Positions 9,512 to 18,113 of a stretch of DNA of 64,000 nucleotides are shown here, piece after piece; positions within the stretch are counted from its first letter, which is position 1, and every line of letters begins with the position of its first letter. Made by a program: the position numbers and the translations under genes. The DNA is taken from positions 1,377,501-1,441,500 of the forward strand of contig NZ_CP103300.1 in assembly GCF_025562755.1 (NCBI RefSeq), read 5' to 3'. The stretch comes from Endozoicomonas euniceicola (GTDB lineage Bacteria; Pseudomonadota; Gammaproteobacteria; Pseudomonadales; Endozoicomonadaceae). A model generated the notes under the pieces. That model saw only the letters and a program-made list of their open reading frames with translations, made no database searches and was not told the DNA's origin.

Positions 9512-9889
9512 TTATAGACAACGCTGGCAAACAACACGGTAATCGGAATTGTCATAATCAATCCGATACTCCCTGCCAGGCCATGAATCCCTGAAATAAC
9601 CCATCCAGCCCCGGATGTATTCGGCTAGCTTCTTCAGGCGGTATTCCATTGATACTCCCCAGCTTCGGCCAGTGAGTTTCAGGATTTTCCGCTTGAAACG
9701 GTTCAGACTCTTCTCCGACCAGCGGATTCGCTTCCCTGTGAAGGTAAAACTCAGGAACTCAGCTTCGGTAGCTTTCACTGCCTTGCTCTTTGTCGGGTTT
9801 ACCCTCAGTTTTAGCCTGCGCTCAAGGTAGCGGGTGATGCTTGCCATCACTCGCTCACCGGCTCGCTGGCTTCTGACGAGTACGACGAG
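9512..9889 (-). pseudogene. C-terminal fragment of a group II intron reverse transcriptase (intron C)
   Basis: Translating the minus strand from 9889 gives LVVLVRSQRAGERVMAS and continues through an RSWGVSM segment and IRGWMGYF, which is the part of a bacterial group II reverse transcriptase just after YADD, followed by the maturase (X) domain. Everything upstream of the YADD codons is missing, because intron B ends exactly at 9890. The C-terminus after GWMGYF also departs from the family, so the 3' end is broken too. It is a different RT subclass from the two other RTs nearby and probably belongs to the intron whose 5' end lies at 13179. Confidence 0.75.
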
Positions 9890-9928
9890 GTGAGTAACCG
9901 GAGGGAACCTCCCCCTCCGGTTCTCTCA

Positions 9929-9962
9929 GAACCGGACTTGAACCTCTCAGCTCATCCGGCTC
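9929..9962 (-). ncRNA. Domain V of group II intron B
   Basis: On the minus strand this 34-base segment begins GAGCCGGATGAG and ends GTCCGGTTC. It has the AGC triad, two-base bulge position and GAGA-type tetraloop region expected for catalytic domain V. The domain VI hairpin with its branch-point A follows immediately. Confidence 0.8.
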
Positions 9963-9965
9963 CCA

Positions 9966-11213
9966 TCATCCAACCGATGGCCTGACACCCAGCTTCCAGT
10001 GCGGAAACAGTGCTGGAAGTTTCTTGGCGATCTCTCCAAGCCTGTGTTCTGCCCTTCGCCTGTGTCCTTTGAGCCTTTTGTATTTCCTTGTTGCCCACAA
10101 GCTCAGCTTGCGGTTTATATGACGCAATGTCGGGTACATAGCTGATTTATAGAAACGACCATAGTAGTTTATCCAACCTTGTATCTGAGGCCTGAACATT
10201 CGGGCCAGATCAGGAAGGTCTTTATCACTGCGCAAATGCAGCTTCCAGCTCCTTATCTCCTGTCTGATGGCCTTTCCTGCCTTGGCACTCATGGCTGGTG
10301 TAAAGTTTATGAAGTGCTTTCCCCACCGGTTCTTCGACCTTCTTGGGCGAAATGTATACCCGAGAAAATCAAAGCTGGTGACAGGGTGCTCTTCTCTACG
10401 ATCATCATCTTTGCAATAAACAATCTTCGTCTTATCAGGGTGCATTTCCAGACCACACTCCTGCAACCTGTCAGCCAATACACTCATGAGCGCTTCGGCT
10501 TCTGCCTTATGCCGACAATGGGCAAGCCCATCGTCGGCATATCGACAGAATGGAATCGCAGGAAAATTCCTTTCCATCCATTTGTCGAAGGCATAGTGCA
10601 TGAACAGATTACTGAGTACAGGGCTGATCACACCACCTTGAGGCACACCCCGCTTGCGCATGATAACCGTGCCGTCTTCTCGTTGAATCGGTGCCGTTAG
10701 CCAGCGCTCGATGTAAAGAATCAGCCAGCGATTATCTGTGTGCTTACGAACAGCTTTCATCAGCAGTTCGTGGTCGATGTTATCGAACAGCCCCTTGATA
10801 TCAAATTCCAGCACCCAGTTGTAACGCCAGCACCGTTTACGGGTGATATCCAGCGCCTGATGTGCGGATTTGTTTGGCCTGTAACCATAGGAGTCCTGAT
10901 GAAACCAGGGCTCAACTAATGGTTCAAAATGTAACTTTACTACCATCTGGGCAACCCGATCCGATACCGTTGGGATGCCTAGCTTTCTTTCCCCGCCTGT
11001 CTTCTTCGGTATGGCTACCGTCTTAACAGGTGGCGGGAAATAGCTACCAGACGACATCCGGTTCCAGATCTTGTACAGATTGCCCTTCAGGTCAGACTCG
11101 AATTGTTCTATGGTCTCACCGTCAACGCCATGAGCGCCTTTATTGGCTTTGACCAGTTGCCATGCACGAACAACGTCGTACTTGGAAATTTTAAACGGTT
11201 TTGTTGTTTCCAA
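9966..11213 (-). CDS. ltrA: Group II intron reverse transcriptase/maturase (intron B)
   Basis: An intact intron-encoded protein of about 415 residues, encoded in domain IV of intron B. It has the RT blocks (HQDSYGYRPNKSAHQAL; a GVPQGGVISP block; the active site YADD in FCRYADDG) and a C-terminal maturase domain with WINYYGRF. No HNH endonuclease follows, as in several chloroplast-like or endonuclease-free classes. The frame is open to 11402, but I choose the TTG at 11213. It is preceded by a strong GGGAGG ribosome site, and the protein from there aligns with the neighbouring RT from its ATG. The stop lies three bases before domain V. Confidence 0.85.
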   Translation of the reverse strand: METTKPFKISKYDVVRAWQLVKANKGAHGVDGETIEQFESDLKGNLYKIWNRMSSGSYFPPPVKTVAIPKKTGGERKLGIPTVSDRVAQMVVKLHFEPLVEPWFHQDSYGYRPNKSAHQALDITRKRCWRYNWVLEFDIKGLFDNIDHELLMKAVRKHTDNRWLILYIERWLTAPIQREDGTVIMRKRGVPQGGVISPVLSNLFMHYAFDKWMERNFPAIPFCRYADDGLAHCRHKAEAEALMSVLADRLQECGLEMHPDKTKIVYCKDDDRREEHPVTSFDFLGYTFRPRRSKNRWGKHFINFTPAMSAKAGKAIRQEIRSWKLHLRSDKDLPDLARMFRPQIQGWINYYGRFYKSAMYPTLRHINRKLSLWATRKYKRLKGHRRRAEHRLGEIAKKLPALFPHWKLGVRPSVG

Positions 11214-11772
11214 AAATTCCTCCCACTGACAACTTCGGTTGTCACAGTGGTTGATTCCCAAATTCAACAGGATGACCGATCCCCTTCGCTCCAGCGCCAT
11301 TACAGCCCCTTCATCACTACTACGGGATCGTCCGCCCCTGTGCCTTGCATTGGTACTCAGACTCTTGCAGGGTCTCTGCTTGAGTGGCTCCCTTAACATC
11401 AAGGCGACAGGTTCCCACGTTCCACACAGAAGCCTGTGTTAAGTTCATGCCTTCTTCACGCCGGATGCCATCTGGACAGTAAACAGGTGTCCTCCAGACT
11501 GATCCCGGGCCAACGACTCCCTCCCGGTTTTGACATCACTCCTACGCTTTCGACGCGTCATCAAAGGTTCACTTGCGTTCATCTCCTTAACACTTACCTG
11601 ACAGGGTCAAGCCCTGCCTTTTCCTTAACGCTCACGACCAAGGCTCTTTACCTTCGCCGCTTAAGGTGGTTTGAAGCCTCCTCCTGCAAGGCGGCTCCGA
11701 GGGGCCCTCCCTCATCTTCTGCGCAGTTGCGCATCGGCGCTGCTTACGCAGCAGCCTGTGCTCGTGGCACAC

Positions 11773-12986
11773 CATCATCAGCATAACGCTCAAACCAAAC
11801 ATTCGGAATGTGCCGTTCCAGCCAATGGTCAAATGCGTAGTGCATGAACAGGTTTGCCAATAGAGGGCTAATAACTCCCCCTTGTGGCGTCCCTTTGACT
11901 CTTGTGACTTTCTCCTTGCCATCATCAACAGGCGCCTCCAGCCAACGTTTTATATACAACAGCACCCAAGATTCCTGTATATGGTGCCTCACTGCTTTCA
12001 TCATGAGGTCATGATCAAGATTGTCAAAGAAACCTTTTATATCGAGATCAATCACCCAATCACGCCGCCAGCAACGCTTTCGCGCTACTGCCAGTGCCTG
12101 ATGAGCGCTTCGATGTGGCCGGTAACCATAAGAGTTTTCATGAAAAACAGGTTCCACTAATGGCTCTATGATCATCTTGACCACGGTTTGTGCTATGCGA
12201 TCGGCTACTGTCGGTACTCCCAGCGGTCTCGTGCTTCCATCTTTCTTTTCGATGTCTACACGCATGACGGGGGGAGGAAAGTAGCTTCCCGATGACATCC
12301 TGTTCCATAGTTTGTACAGGTTACCGTCAAGATTGACTTCAAAGTCAGCCAGTGACTGACCATCAATACCAGCGGCTCCCTTGTTGGCCTTCACCTTCTG
12401 CCAGGCTTGCCAGACAAGCCTTTTCGAAATTGTGAACGGTTTTGCTTCAGTCATAGACTCATCCCGTTAAATTGGTTGATCTACTCCTTCCGCTGGATAA
12501 GTCAGCCCCTTCGCTCCACCCCCATTACAGATGCTTCATCGCTACTACGAGCTGATCCGCCCCTGTGCCCTGTATTGATACTCAAAGCCTTGCTGTTTCA
12601 TCAGCTTGGCTGGCTCCCTTAACACCAGAGCGACAGGTTCTCACGTTCCGCAAGAGAGCCTGAAATCAGTTCATGCCACCTTTGTGCCGGACACCGCCCA
12701 GACAATAACTGGATAACCTCTGGACTTATCATGGAGCAGCCGAACTCCCCAGTTTTGATGTCAAAATACATACTTACGACACGTCATCAGTGGTTCACTT
12801 GCGTTCATCTCCTGATCTCGTACCTGACGCAATCAAGTTGCGTCTTTTCTGTGACGCTCACTACCCTGACTCTTAATCAGCGCAGCTCACAGCGGTTTGG
12901 TGGTCGCTTCCAGAAGCCGCCACCGGAGGGCCTTCCTCCATCTCAATTGCAGTTACGAGCAGACCGACTCTGCTCTCGTGACACAC
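11773..12986 (-). mobile_element. 5' part of a second group II intron (intron A), split by intron B
   Basis: Intron A begins with GTGTGTCACGAG at 12986 on the minus strand, closely parallel to the start of intron B, and its domain I matches intron B in order and in many bases. Its RT gene starts at 12454 and is cut at 11773 by intron B. The rest of the RT, domain V and domain VI of intron A are not found on the far side of B, so the 3' half has been lost. Upstream of 12986 lies the domain I of intron C, so A sits within C. Confidence 0.75.
11774..12454 (-). pseudogene. N-terminal half of a group II intron reverse transcriptase (intron A)
   Basis: The frame from ATG 12454 gives MTEAKPFTISKRLVWQAWQK and continues through the RT blocks to FERYADDG, where intron B begins. 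The few residues that follow in frame are intron RNA sequence, not protein. The RT is related to that of intron B but clearly diverged. Without the thumb and maturase domains it cannot support splicing. It would be restored only if intron B spliced out and the missing 3' half were present, which it is not. Confidence 0.8.
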
Positions 12987-13179
12987 CTCGGCCTTGTATG
13001 CGATTTCTGTCCGTCGGCTCGCACTTTTGCAGTCAGACTGCCTCCGCACAATCCCTCGCGAGATTGCACTTGCCTTAAGCTAGTGGTTATCATCGGTGGG
13101 CTTATTCGGCTCCAGATCCGATGCTGGTTTACCCACAGGGGACTTTCACCCCATAAGTTCATGCCCATGCCGGGCGTAC
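12987..13179 (-). mobile_element. 5' end of a third group II intron (intron C), truncated
   Basis: On the minus strand the segment begins GTACGCCCGGCATGGGC and continues into GGGGTGAAAGTCCCC and AGCTTAAGGC, typical of the 5' domain of bacterial group II introns. It is interrupted at 12986 by intron A. A hairpin (ACCGCC-TTTC-GGCGG region near 13213-13230) lies about 40 bases upstream of the intron start; class C introns commonly insert next to such stem-loops. The post-YADD RT fragment at 9512-9889 is probably the other end of this intron. Confidence 0.6.
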
Positions 13180-13321
13180 CAAATGCTTCCAGTTCGTTCG
13201 CTGCGCTCACCCGACCGCCTTTCGGCGGCGGCTGAAGCAGGCGTTACATTTGCTCAAATAATCATCCGTCATTTATCCGTACAGCTTGCGTATGGGAACT
13301 CTTAGGCCTAAACTCTGTCTA

Positions 13322-13338
13322 TACGGAAGATATCCGTA
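13322..13338 (+). promoter_or_regulatory. Probable autoregulatory operator of the toxin-antitoxin pair
   Basis: TACGGA and TCCGTA form a perfect 6-bp dyad around a 5-base centre, 18 bases before the antitoxin ATG. A related half-site (ATCCGTAC) occurs near 13276. RHH antitoxins of this type normally bind such palindromes to repress their own operon. A GGAGG ribosome site follows at 13344-13348. Confidence 0.55.
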
Positions 13339-13355
13339 CAAATGGAGGGTGAAAT

Positions 13356-13625
13356 ATGGCTACTGCACGCTTAGACCTGAGACTTGATGAGGAAATCAAG
13401 GCTAAAGCAGAAAAGGCTTCAGCCCTGCTGGGACTGAAGAGTTTGACCGAATATGTTGTAAGACTCATGGATGAAGACTCTACACAGGTCATTTCTGAGT
13501 ATGAAAGCATTACAGTAGAAAATGATGTCTTTGATCGCTTTACAGAAGCCTGCGAAAAGGCAAAAGTTCCAAACAAGGCTTTGTTAGATGCCCTAGCATT
13601 TACCGAGGAGAAAGGTGTCAAGTGA
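13356..13625 (+). CDS. DUF1778/TacA-like antitoxin (ribbon-helix-helix)
   Basis: An 89-residue protein starting MATARLDLRLDEEIKAKAEKA, the ribbon-helix-helix DNA-binding start of the DUF1778/TacA antitoxin family. The acidic C-terminal tail after about residue 50 would wrap the toxin. GGAGG precedes the ATG by eight bases. The stop overlaps the toxin's GTG start (GTGA), so the two are translationally coupled. The protein is expected to neutralise the GNAT toxin and, with it, repress transcription from the palindrome upstream. Confidence 0.85.
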   Translation: MATARLDLRLDEEIKAKAEKASALLGLKSLTEYVVRLMDEDSTQVISEYESITVENDVFDRFTEACEKAKVPNKALLDALAFTEEKGVK

Positions 13626-14155
13626 GCTGGTCAAAGGAGTTTGTGGAACTCGATAAAGGTATCCACGATAGAGCATCATTTGACTGTGGTGAAGCTGAAC
13701 TTAATTTGTTCATCCAGACACAAGCAGCAAAACATATGCAGGCAGGTATCAGTCGTACAATGGTTCTGCCTGCATCAAGCCCTTTACCAAATCAAAAAAT
13801 ACCAGTTTGTGCATTTTATAGCATTGTGCCAAGTTCCATCTGCCGAGACACTTTGCCCAAAGCTTTAGCCAAGAAATTACCCCGTTATCCTATCCCTGTA
13901 TTTCTGATCGCTCAGCTTGCTGTACATCGAGAATTCCACGGAGAGGGGCTGGGGAAAATTTGCTTAATAAATGCCTTGAAGTATTTGTGGGAAATAAACT
14001 CCCATATGCGTGCATATGCGATAATCGTTGACTGCCTAACGGACTCAGCAGAACGATTCTATGCAAAATATGGTTTTGAAGTATTGTGTGAACATAATGG
14101 TAGAGTTCGCATGTTTCTTCCTATGAAAACAGTAGCCCAGCTGTTTGGTCCGTAG
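13622..14155 (+). CDS. GNAT-family toxin (TacT/AtaT-like tRNA acetyltransferase)
   Basis: A 177-residue GNAT acetyltransferase starting at GTG 13622 inside the antitoxin stop. The acetyl-CoA binding region is QLAVHREFHGEGLGKICL (near residues 98-115), and the late tyrosine of GNAT toxins is seen in AERFYAKYGF. This family acetylates the amino group of aminoacyl-tRNAs and blocks translation unless held by its RHH antitoxin. Size, gene order and overlap are typical. It lies between two mobile-element clusters and is flanked by 12-bp inverted repeats. Substrate specificity cannot be read from the sequence. Confidence 0.88.
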   Translation: MSWSKEFVELDKGIHDRASFDCGEAELNLFIQTQAAKHMQAGISRTMVLPASSPLPNQKIPVCAFYSIVPSSICRDTLPKALAKKLPRYPIPVFLIAQLAVHREFHGEGLGKICLINALKYLWEINSHMRAYAIIVDCLTDSAERFYAKYGFEVLCEHNGRVRMFLPMKTVAQLFGP

Positions 14156-14161
14156 CCAACC

Positions 14162-14220
14162 GCAAATGTAACGAATAAGGATAGATTGCGCGCAGCCGCA
14201 ATCTTATCCGGTTGTTGAAC
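14162..14220 (+). repeat. attC-like palindromic site after the toxin gene
   Basis: The segment starts with GCAAATGTAACG, the exact reverse complement of CGTTACATTTGC at 13242-13253 upstream of the antitoxin. It continues into a strong hairpin (GATTGCG / CGCAATC with flanking GGATA / TATCC) and ends in GTTGAAC, which fits the GTTRRRY core of integron attC sites. The first core (ATGTAAC) deviates from RYYYAAC at one base. It may instead be a simple terminator hairpin. Confidence 0.4.
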
Positions 14221-14436
14221 AAGCCCGGCCTTGACAACTGTTCGGTGTGGTTTATGGGAAATAGCTTTTTCTTCAGCTCTCCGCACAGTCGGTGCGGATA
14301 TTATGGCGGTTTTTCAGGCATGAAAGCGTCCCTGCTCCCGCTGATTGGACGAGCATCGTCGTAGATTTGTTGTCAGTTTGCTGCTGTCGTTTTCCTCCTG
14401 TTGAATGGGTTTAGCCCCAGCACTTTTGCTTCAACA

Positions 14437-14862
14437 TCAGGTAGGGCGCATCAGCCTGAAGGCTATCGCCCTCATGTCACTACCGCAGTGTTGACAGGTA
14501 TGTTTAGGGCGAATGACTGGCGTGGCAGGCTTGATGATCACCTGCAAAATCAACTGAACCAGGCGGAGTAGTTTTCTGCACCGACAATGGAGAAAGCCGT
14601 AATCCCGAACCCTCCTTAACCCTTTGGGCAGAACGTGCTGGAGTACTAACCAGAGGAAGTCCTCTCCCTGCAGGGTTCGGTATTCGGTTGTTCCACTTTC
14701 ACTGTTCCGGTAGGTGAAGGTGACTTTTCCATTTTGGCTGGCAACAATCTGTCGGTCGCTGATGACACCTCGATACAGATATCTGGACAGGTATTTCAGG
14801 GCGGGTTCGCCTTTGCCTGTGTGCTGGCAATTAACAACCCAGGTTTTCGGCAGGCTTTTTCT
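14437..14862 (-). pseudogene. IS91-family (Y2) transposase remnant
   Basis: The minus strand is open from 14862 to a TGA at 14437 and encodes a recognisable C-terminal part of an IS91-type transposase. It includes LPKTWVVNCQHTGKGEPA, ALKYLSRYLYRGVIS, a GEDFLWLVLQHVLPKG segment, RRVRDYGFLH and a final CQHCGSDMR zinc-binding pair. The N-terminal HUH/tyrosine part is missing and a stop lies just upstream, so it is a dead fragment. No element ends could be defined. It shows an older layer of transposition beneath the nested IS cluster. Confidence 0.75.
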
Positions 14863-14880
14863 TCAGCTTTGTCGTCAGCA

Positions 14881-15061
14881 AACCCGCTTAGGGGAGTGGC
14901 ATAACAAACTTTACCGGAGTATCTTTCCTGCTTAGGGGAGCGGCAATCAATAATTTACCGGTTCCGAAACAATTGTCACATCCCATTTCTTTAACTCAGG
15001 GGAGCGGCAATCAATAATTTACCGGTTCCGGAACAATTGTCACACCCCATTTCTTTAACTC
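14881..15061. repeat. 64-bp tandem repeat made of element-end sequence
   Basis: Two near-identical 64-base units occur at 14934-14997 and 14998-15061, each beginning AGGGGAGCGGCAATCA; a third, diverged start (AGGGGAGTGGC) lies near 14890. The unit contains the last codons of the ISAzo13-like transposase and matches the ends of the MITE-like repeats elsewhere in the window. The array may mark repeated insertion or slippage at the terminal inverted repeat. Confidence 0.7.
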
Positions 15062-15264
15062 AGAGTGGCGAATGATGTGAGGCTGTATTTCAGCTAATTC
15101 CTGTTTACTCAGTCTCACCCCTTTTTGATACGGTTGATCAAGTAGCTTCACTATCGGGTTCATGCATTTCCATACCATTGTCTTTGTCCACTCTAAAACA
15201 GACGTTACTGTGTTTAGAAGGCTGCCATTCCAATGGTTCTCAAGATAAGACCAGCCTCGTTCAA
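15011..15264 (-). pseudogene. C-terminal segment of the ISAzo13-like transposase
   Basis: On the minus strand this encodes ERGWSYLENHWNGSLLNT through IRHSELKKWGVTIVPEP and ends NY-stop at 15011. It continues exactly from the segment ending NPIE at 21831 when the 6.5-kb insertion and one TTCAA copy are removed. It carries the end of the catalytic DDE domain of the ISAzo13 (Rhodopirellula-type) family. The stop lies inside the tandem-repeated end sequence. Confidence 0.7.
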
Positions 15265-15346
15265 CCTAAATTCAGCAGTTGAACGCCACTGAGCCATGCC
15301 ATTAGGAATAGCTTCTCACGGTTCTGAGCAGCGTTTTTTTAAGTCA

Positions 15347-16772
15347 TTAGCCCGATCGAATTAATGGTTGCATCGTAATAACCTGCCCTTTTTTCAAAAA
15401 TTTTGAGACCGCTTTCGTTAAAATACGACACCATGCGTTAATTGGATTCAACTGCGGTGCGATACTTTTGATTGAATCAAAAAAATCACACAGTTCACTT
15501 TGTAATTTCGCAATTTTATACATCCATCGATGCTGGCTTGTCAGCTTTATTTTCTTTTGGTTGCCAGAGTGGGTCAGCTTGCCAATTGAACTCATTAATA
15601 AGGGACGGCTGGTAATTGATTCTTTATGGGAGTCCGGATTACTCAATCGAACGTATAGCGTCCACCAGTTGTAAACCAAGGCAACCATTCGGGCCAGCAT
15701 TCGACATCTTGCCATATCTTTTGTTACATAACCACCCCAGCCCCATTGGTTTTTGATTTCATCAAAGTTATTTTCACAGTCAGCCCTATTGCGATAATGA
15801 TTAATGATCGAGACTATATCATTATCAAGAGATGTGACCAGAACCGAATACTCGTAAGCTTTTATATTTTCTGGCTCTTCTATTAATGCTAACGTTTGTT
15901 GACGTTCTTTTATTCCTTTTTCCAACATCGGTATTTCATTTTCAGGACGCCGTCTTCGAACAATAATTATGCGTCTTTCTTTTTTCCAACCTGACAGTTT
16001 AATTACGGATTCTTTTCCCTCCCAATGGTTGTCGTATTTTACCCATCCTCCGCTACAGTGTGCATTCCCTATGGCTTTCTTAACGTTGTCGTGCTTCTTC
16101 ATTTTAAAAAGATAATGACAACCAGCATCTTCCAATTCGCTCATTACCCGGTCACTTCCCCAATCACAATCACCACGAACAAATTCAGGCCAGCAGCGTT
16201 TTGGAAGTCGATTTAATAGCTCCATTAAACCGGGTAAAGAGTATTTACTTTGACTTTGATTTCCGGGTCTGACTTCAACCTCCAGTATTAATTTAAGATT
16301 AGCCATCATATATGAGTGGTAAGTATGAGAGGGTCTCCCTTTCTTATGTGGGTTATAGCCATTAACCGCTCCTTCCTGATGCCCATAAATGGTTTTCACG
16401 GTAACATCAACATCCATAATCCATGGAATGGTTAATAACGGATCAAAACAGAGATGGAGGTGTTTTTGCATCCATTCAACGCCTTCATCTTCGTCAATCT
16501 TCTTTAAACCACGCCTGGCAGAATCATCGCTGACAATTTTTTTCATCCCGAGCAACTGAGCGTTTACTTTATCACCAATAATTGTTCCGATATGCGCATA
16601 GCGTTTATGTCCTGAAAGAATGGAAAGCATTAATGAGCCAATCACATCCACTTTTTGAGGGGCGTTTGGGCTTTTATAAGTTAGTGGGCAATCGTTAATC
16701 CAGGGTTCAAATCGGTGACCTGTTTTTAAAAACTGTATAAAAAAAGGAAGCTGTCCCATTGGGGTGACCGAT
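15347..16772 (-). pseudogene. IS1380-like transposase, copy 1, C-terminal piece
   Basis: The minus-strand frame encodes about 470 residues that differ from copy 2 at one noted position (Asp for Gly in KKHDN/KKHGN). The DDE-type core shows IMDVDVTVKTIYGHQEGAV and GYNPHKKGRPSH, as in IS1380-family transposases. The first residues of the protein are separated from it by the ISAs1 and copy 2 insertions; the missing N-terminal codons are at 18107-18113 and 19818-19938. An internal ATG at 16759 could start a shortened product, but it is probably inactive. Confidence 0.8.
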
Positions 16773-18096
16773 CAGGGCTTACGCATGAGAATAATCATTC
16801 TCATTTAGATGCAAAAATGCAGTAGCTCGGAGCCAATACCAAGTGCTCACGACTCACACATCAGCACCAAAAGACTGTACAATATCCCAATTTTACGTCT
16901 GATGCCTGTTAATCCTGTTCCATTAATAATGTTTCTCAACGAGTTACCCGATCCACGTAAACGCTCATCCTCCTGTGAGCACAACTTTATTGATACCCTT
17001 GTGATCGCCATCTGTGCCACCATCTGTGGAGCAGATACATGGGAAGAGATGCAGGAGTTTGGTGAAGAAAAAGAAGACTGGTTCCGTTCATTCCTTGAGC
17101 TTCCAAATGGCATTCCATCACACGACACCTTCTACCGGATTTTTTGCATGCTCAATCCGGAAAAGTTTCAGGAAACCTTCACCCGGTGGATAAAATCTGC
17201 CTATCCTGAAGCCCTTGATATACCTAATGGTGATACTGAGGTTATTCCTATTGATGGTAAAGCTATCAAGGGATCCAGAGGCAAAGGTAAGGGTAAAAAA
17301 GCTGTACTTATGGTCAGCGCCTGGAGTACTAAACTGAGTTTGGTTTTAGGACAAAAGAAGGTTGATAAAAAGTCGAACGAGATAACGGCAATTCCTCAAC
17401 TTCTGGAGGCTATTGACGTGAAAGGCTGCATGATCACAGCCGATGCGATCAGCTGCCAAAAAAGCATTGCTGAAACCTGCGTAAGTCGGGAAGCAGACTA
17501 TCTTCTTGCTGTTAAAGGCAACCAGAAAACACTGTACAACGATATTCAGACGACAGTTGAAGATCACTGGAATAAACATCCAGAGGAGTCAGTTTCTGAA
17601 ACATTTTTCGAGCAAGAAAATAAAGGACATGGTCGTCATGAATACCGCTGCTGCTGGTTTTTTGATGACCTTTCTACTATTTCAACGGCTGATGAATGGA
17701 CAGGAATAAAACAGTTTTGTGTCGTTCAGTCCGACCGGACAATCAATGGTAAAGCCACGACAGCCCTGAGGTTTTACATTTCCAGCAAGGCTACAACAGC
17801 CGAGGAAATGCTCAATGCAACACGCCAGCACTGGGAAGTGGAGAATAATCTGCACTGGATGCTGGATGTTGCCTTTAATGAGGATGCCTGCCAAACCAAA
17901 GATGAGTACGCTGCCGAAAATTTGTCTACATTACGGCGCATTGCTCTGAATGTTTTGAAGGCCGACGTTACCAGCAAGAGAAGCATAAAGACTAAGCGTA
18001 AAAAGGCTGGATGGAGCAACAAGTACCTTGCTCAGTTGCTAAAGTCATTCATTATCGGGGCTAAATGAGAATGATTATCTTCATGCGTAAGCCCTG
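16773..18096 (+). mobile_element. Complete ISAs1-family insertion sequence
   Basis: The 1324-base element is bounded by inverted repeats of about 36 bases beginning CAGGGCTTACGCATGA at both ends. It is flanked by a perfect 10-bp target duplication GGTGACCGAT (16763-16772 and 18097-18106). It carries one intact transposase gene. The target is the N-terminal coding part of IS1380-like copy 1. Two base differences between its ends near the termini do not affect the pattern. Confidence 0.93.
16809..18068 (+). CDS. ISAs1-family transposase
   Basis: An intact DDE transposase. After about 40 residues it shows LNELPDPRKRSSSCEH, the conserved start of the ISAs1 (H-repeat-like) family, then IDGKAIKGSRGKGKGKK with the first catalytic Asp, a central MITADAISCQKSIAE with the second, and a late RQHWEVENNLHWMLDV with the catalytic Glu. 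The frame is open from ATG 16809 (419 residues); the internal ATG at 16902 gives 388 residues, closer to usual family size and a plausible true start. Neither has a clear ribosome site. It fills the element between its inverted repeats. Confidence 0.9.
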   Translation: MQKCSSSEPIPSAHDSHISTKRLYNIPILRLMPVNPVPLIMFLNELPDPRKRSSSCEHNFIDTLVIAICATICGADTWEEMQEFGEEKEDWFRSFLELPNGIPSHDTFYRIFCMLNPEKFQETFTRWIKSAYPEALDIPNGDTEVIPIDGKAIKGSRGKGKGKKAVLMVSAWSTKLSLVLGQKKVDKKSNEITAIPQLLEAIDVKGCMITADAISCQKSIAETCVSREADYLLAVKGNQKTLYNDIQTTVEDHWNKHPEESVSETFFEQENKGHGRHEYRCCWFFDDLSTISTADEWTGIKQFCVVQSDRTINGKATTALRFYISSKATTAEEMLNATRQHWEVENNLHWMLDVAFNEDACQTKDEYAAENLSTLRRIALNVLKADVTSKRSIKTKRKKAGWSNKYLAQLLKSFIIGAK

Positions 18097-18113
18097 GGTG
18101 ACCGATGCTTCAG

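Larger units (their letters stand above)
9890..11772 (-). mobile_element. Complete group II intron (intron B)
   Basis: The element reads on the minus strand from 11772 to 9890, 1883 bases. Its 5' end is GTGTG, matching the GUGYG consensus. Domain I is followed by a reverse transcriptase gene. A 34-base domain V lies at 9962-9929 and a domain VI hairpin follows, with a bulged A six bases from the 3' end; the intron ends in AC. The 5' exon is the RT gene of another intron, interrupted directly after the YADD codons. The 3' exon is the post-YADD part of a third RT. All parts needed for splicing appear present, so this copy may be active. Confidence 0.85.

Noticed and set aside
11632..11928. A 98-residue minus-strand frame beside the intron A reverse transcriptase
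   Set aside because: It reads out of frame through the end of the RT coding region and into the structured 5' part of intron B; the sequence is explained by intron RNA folding.
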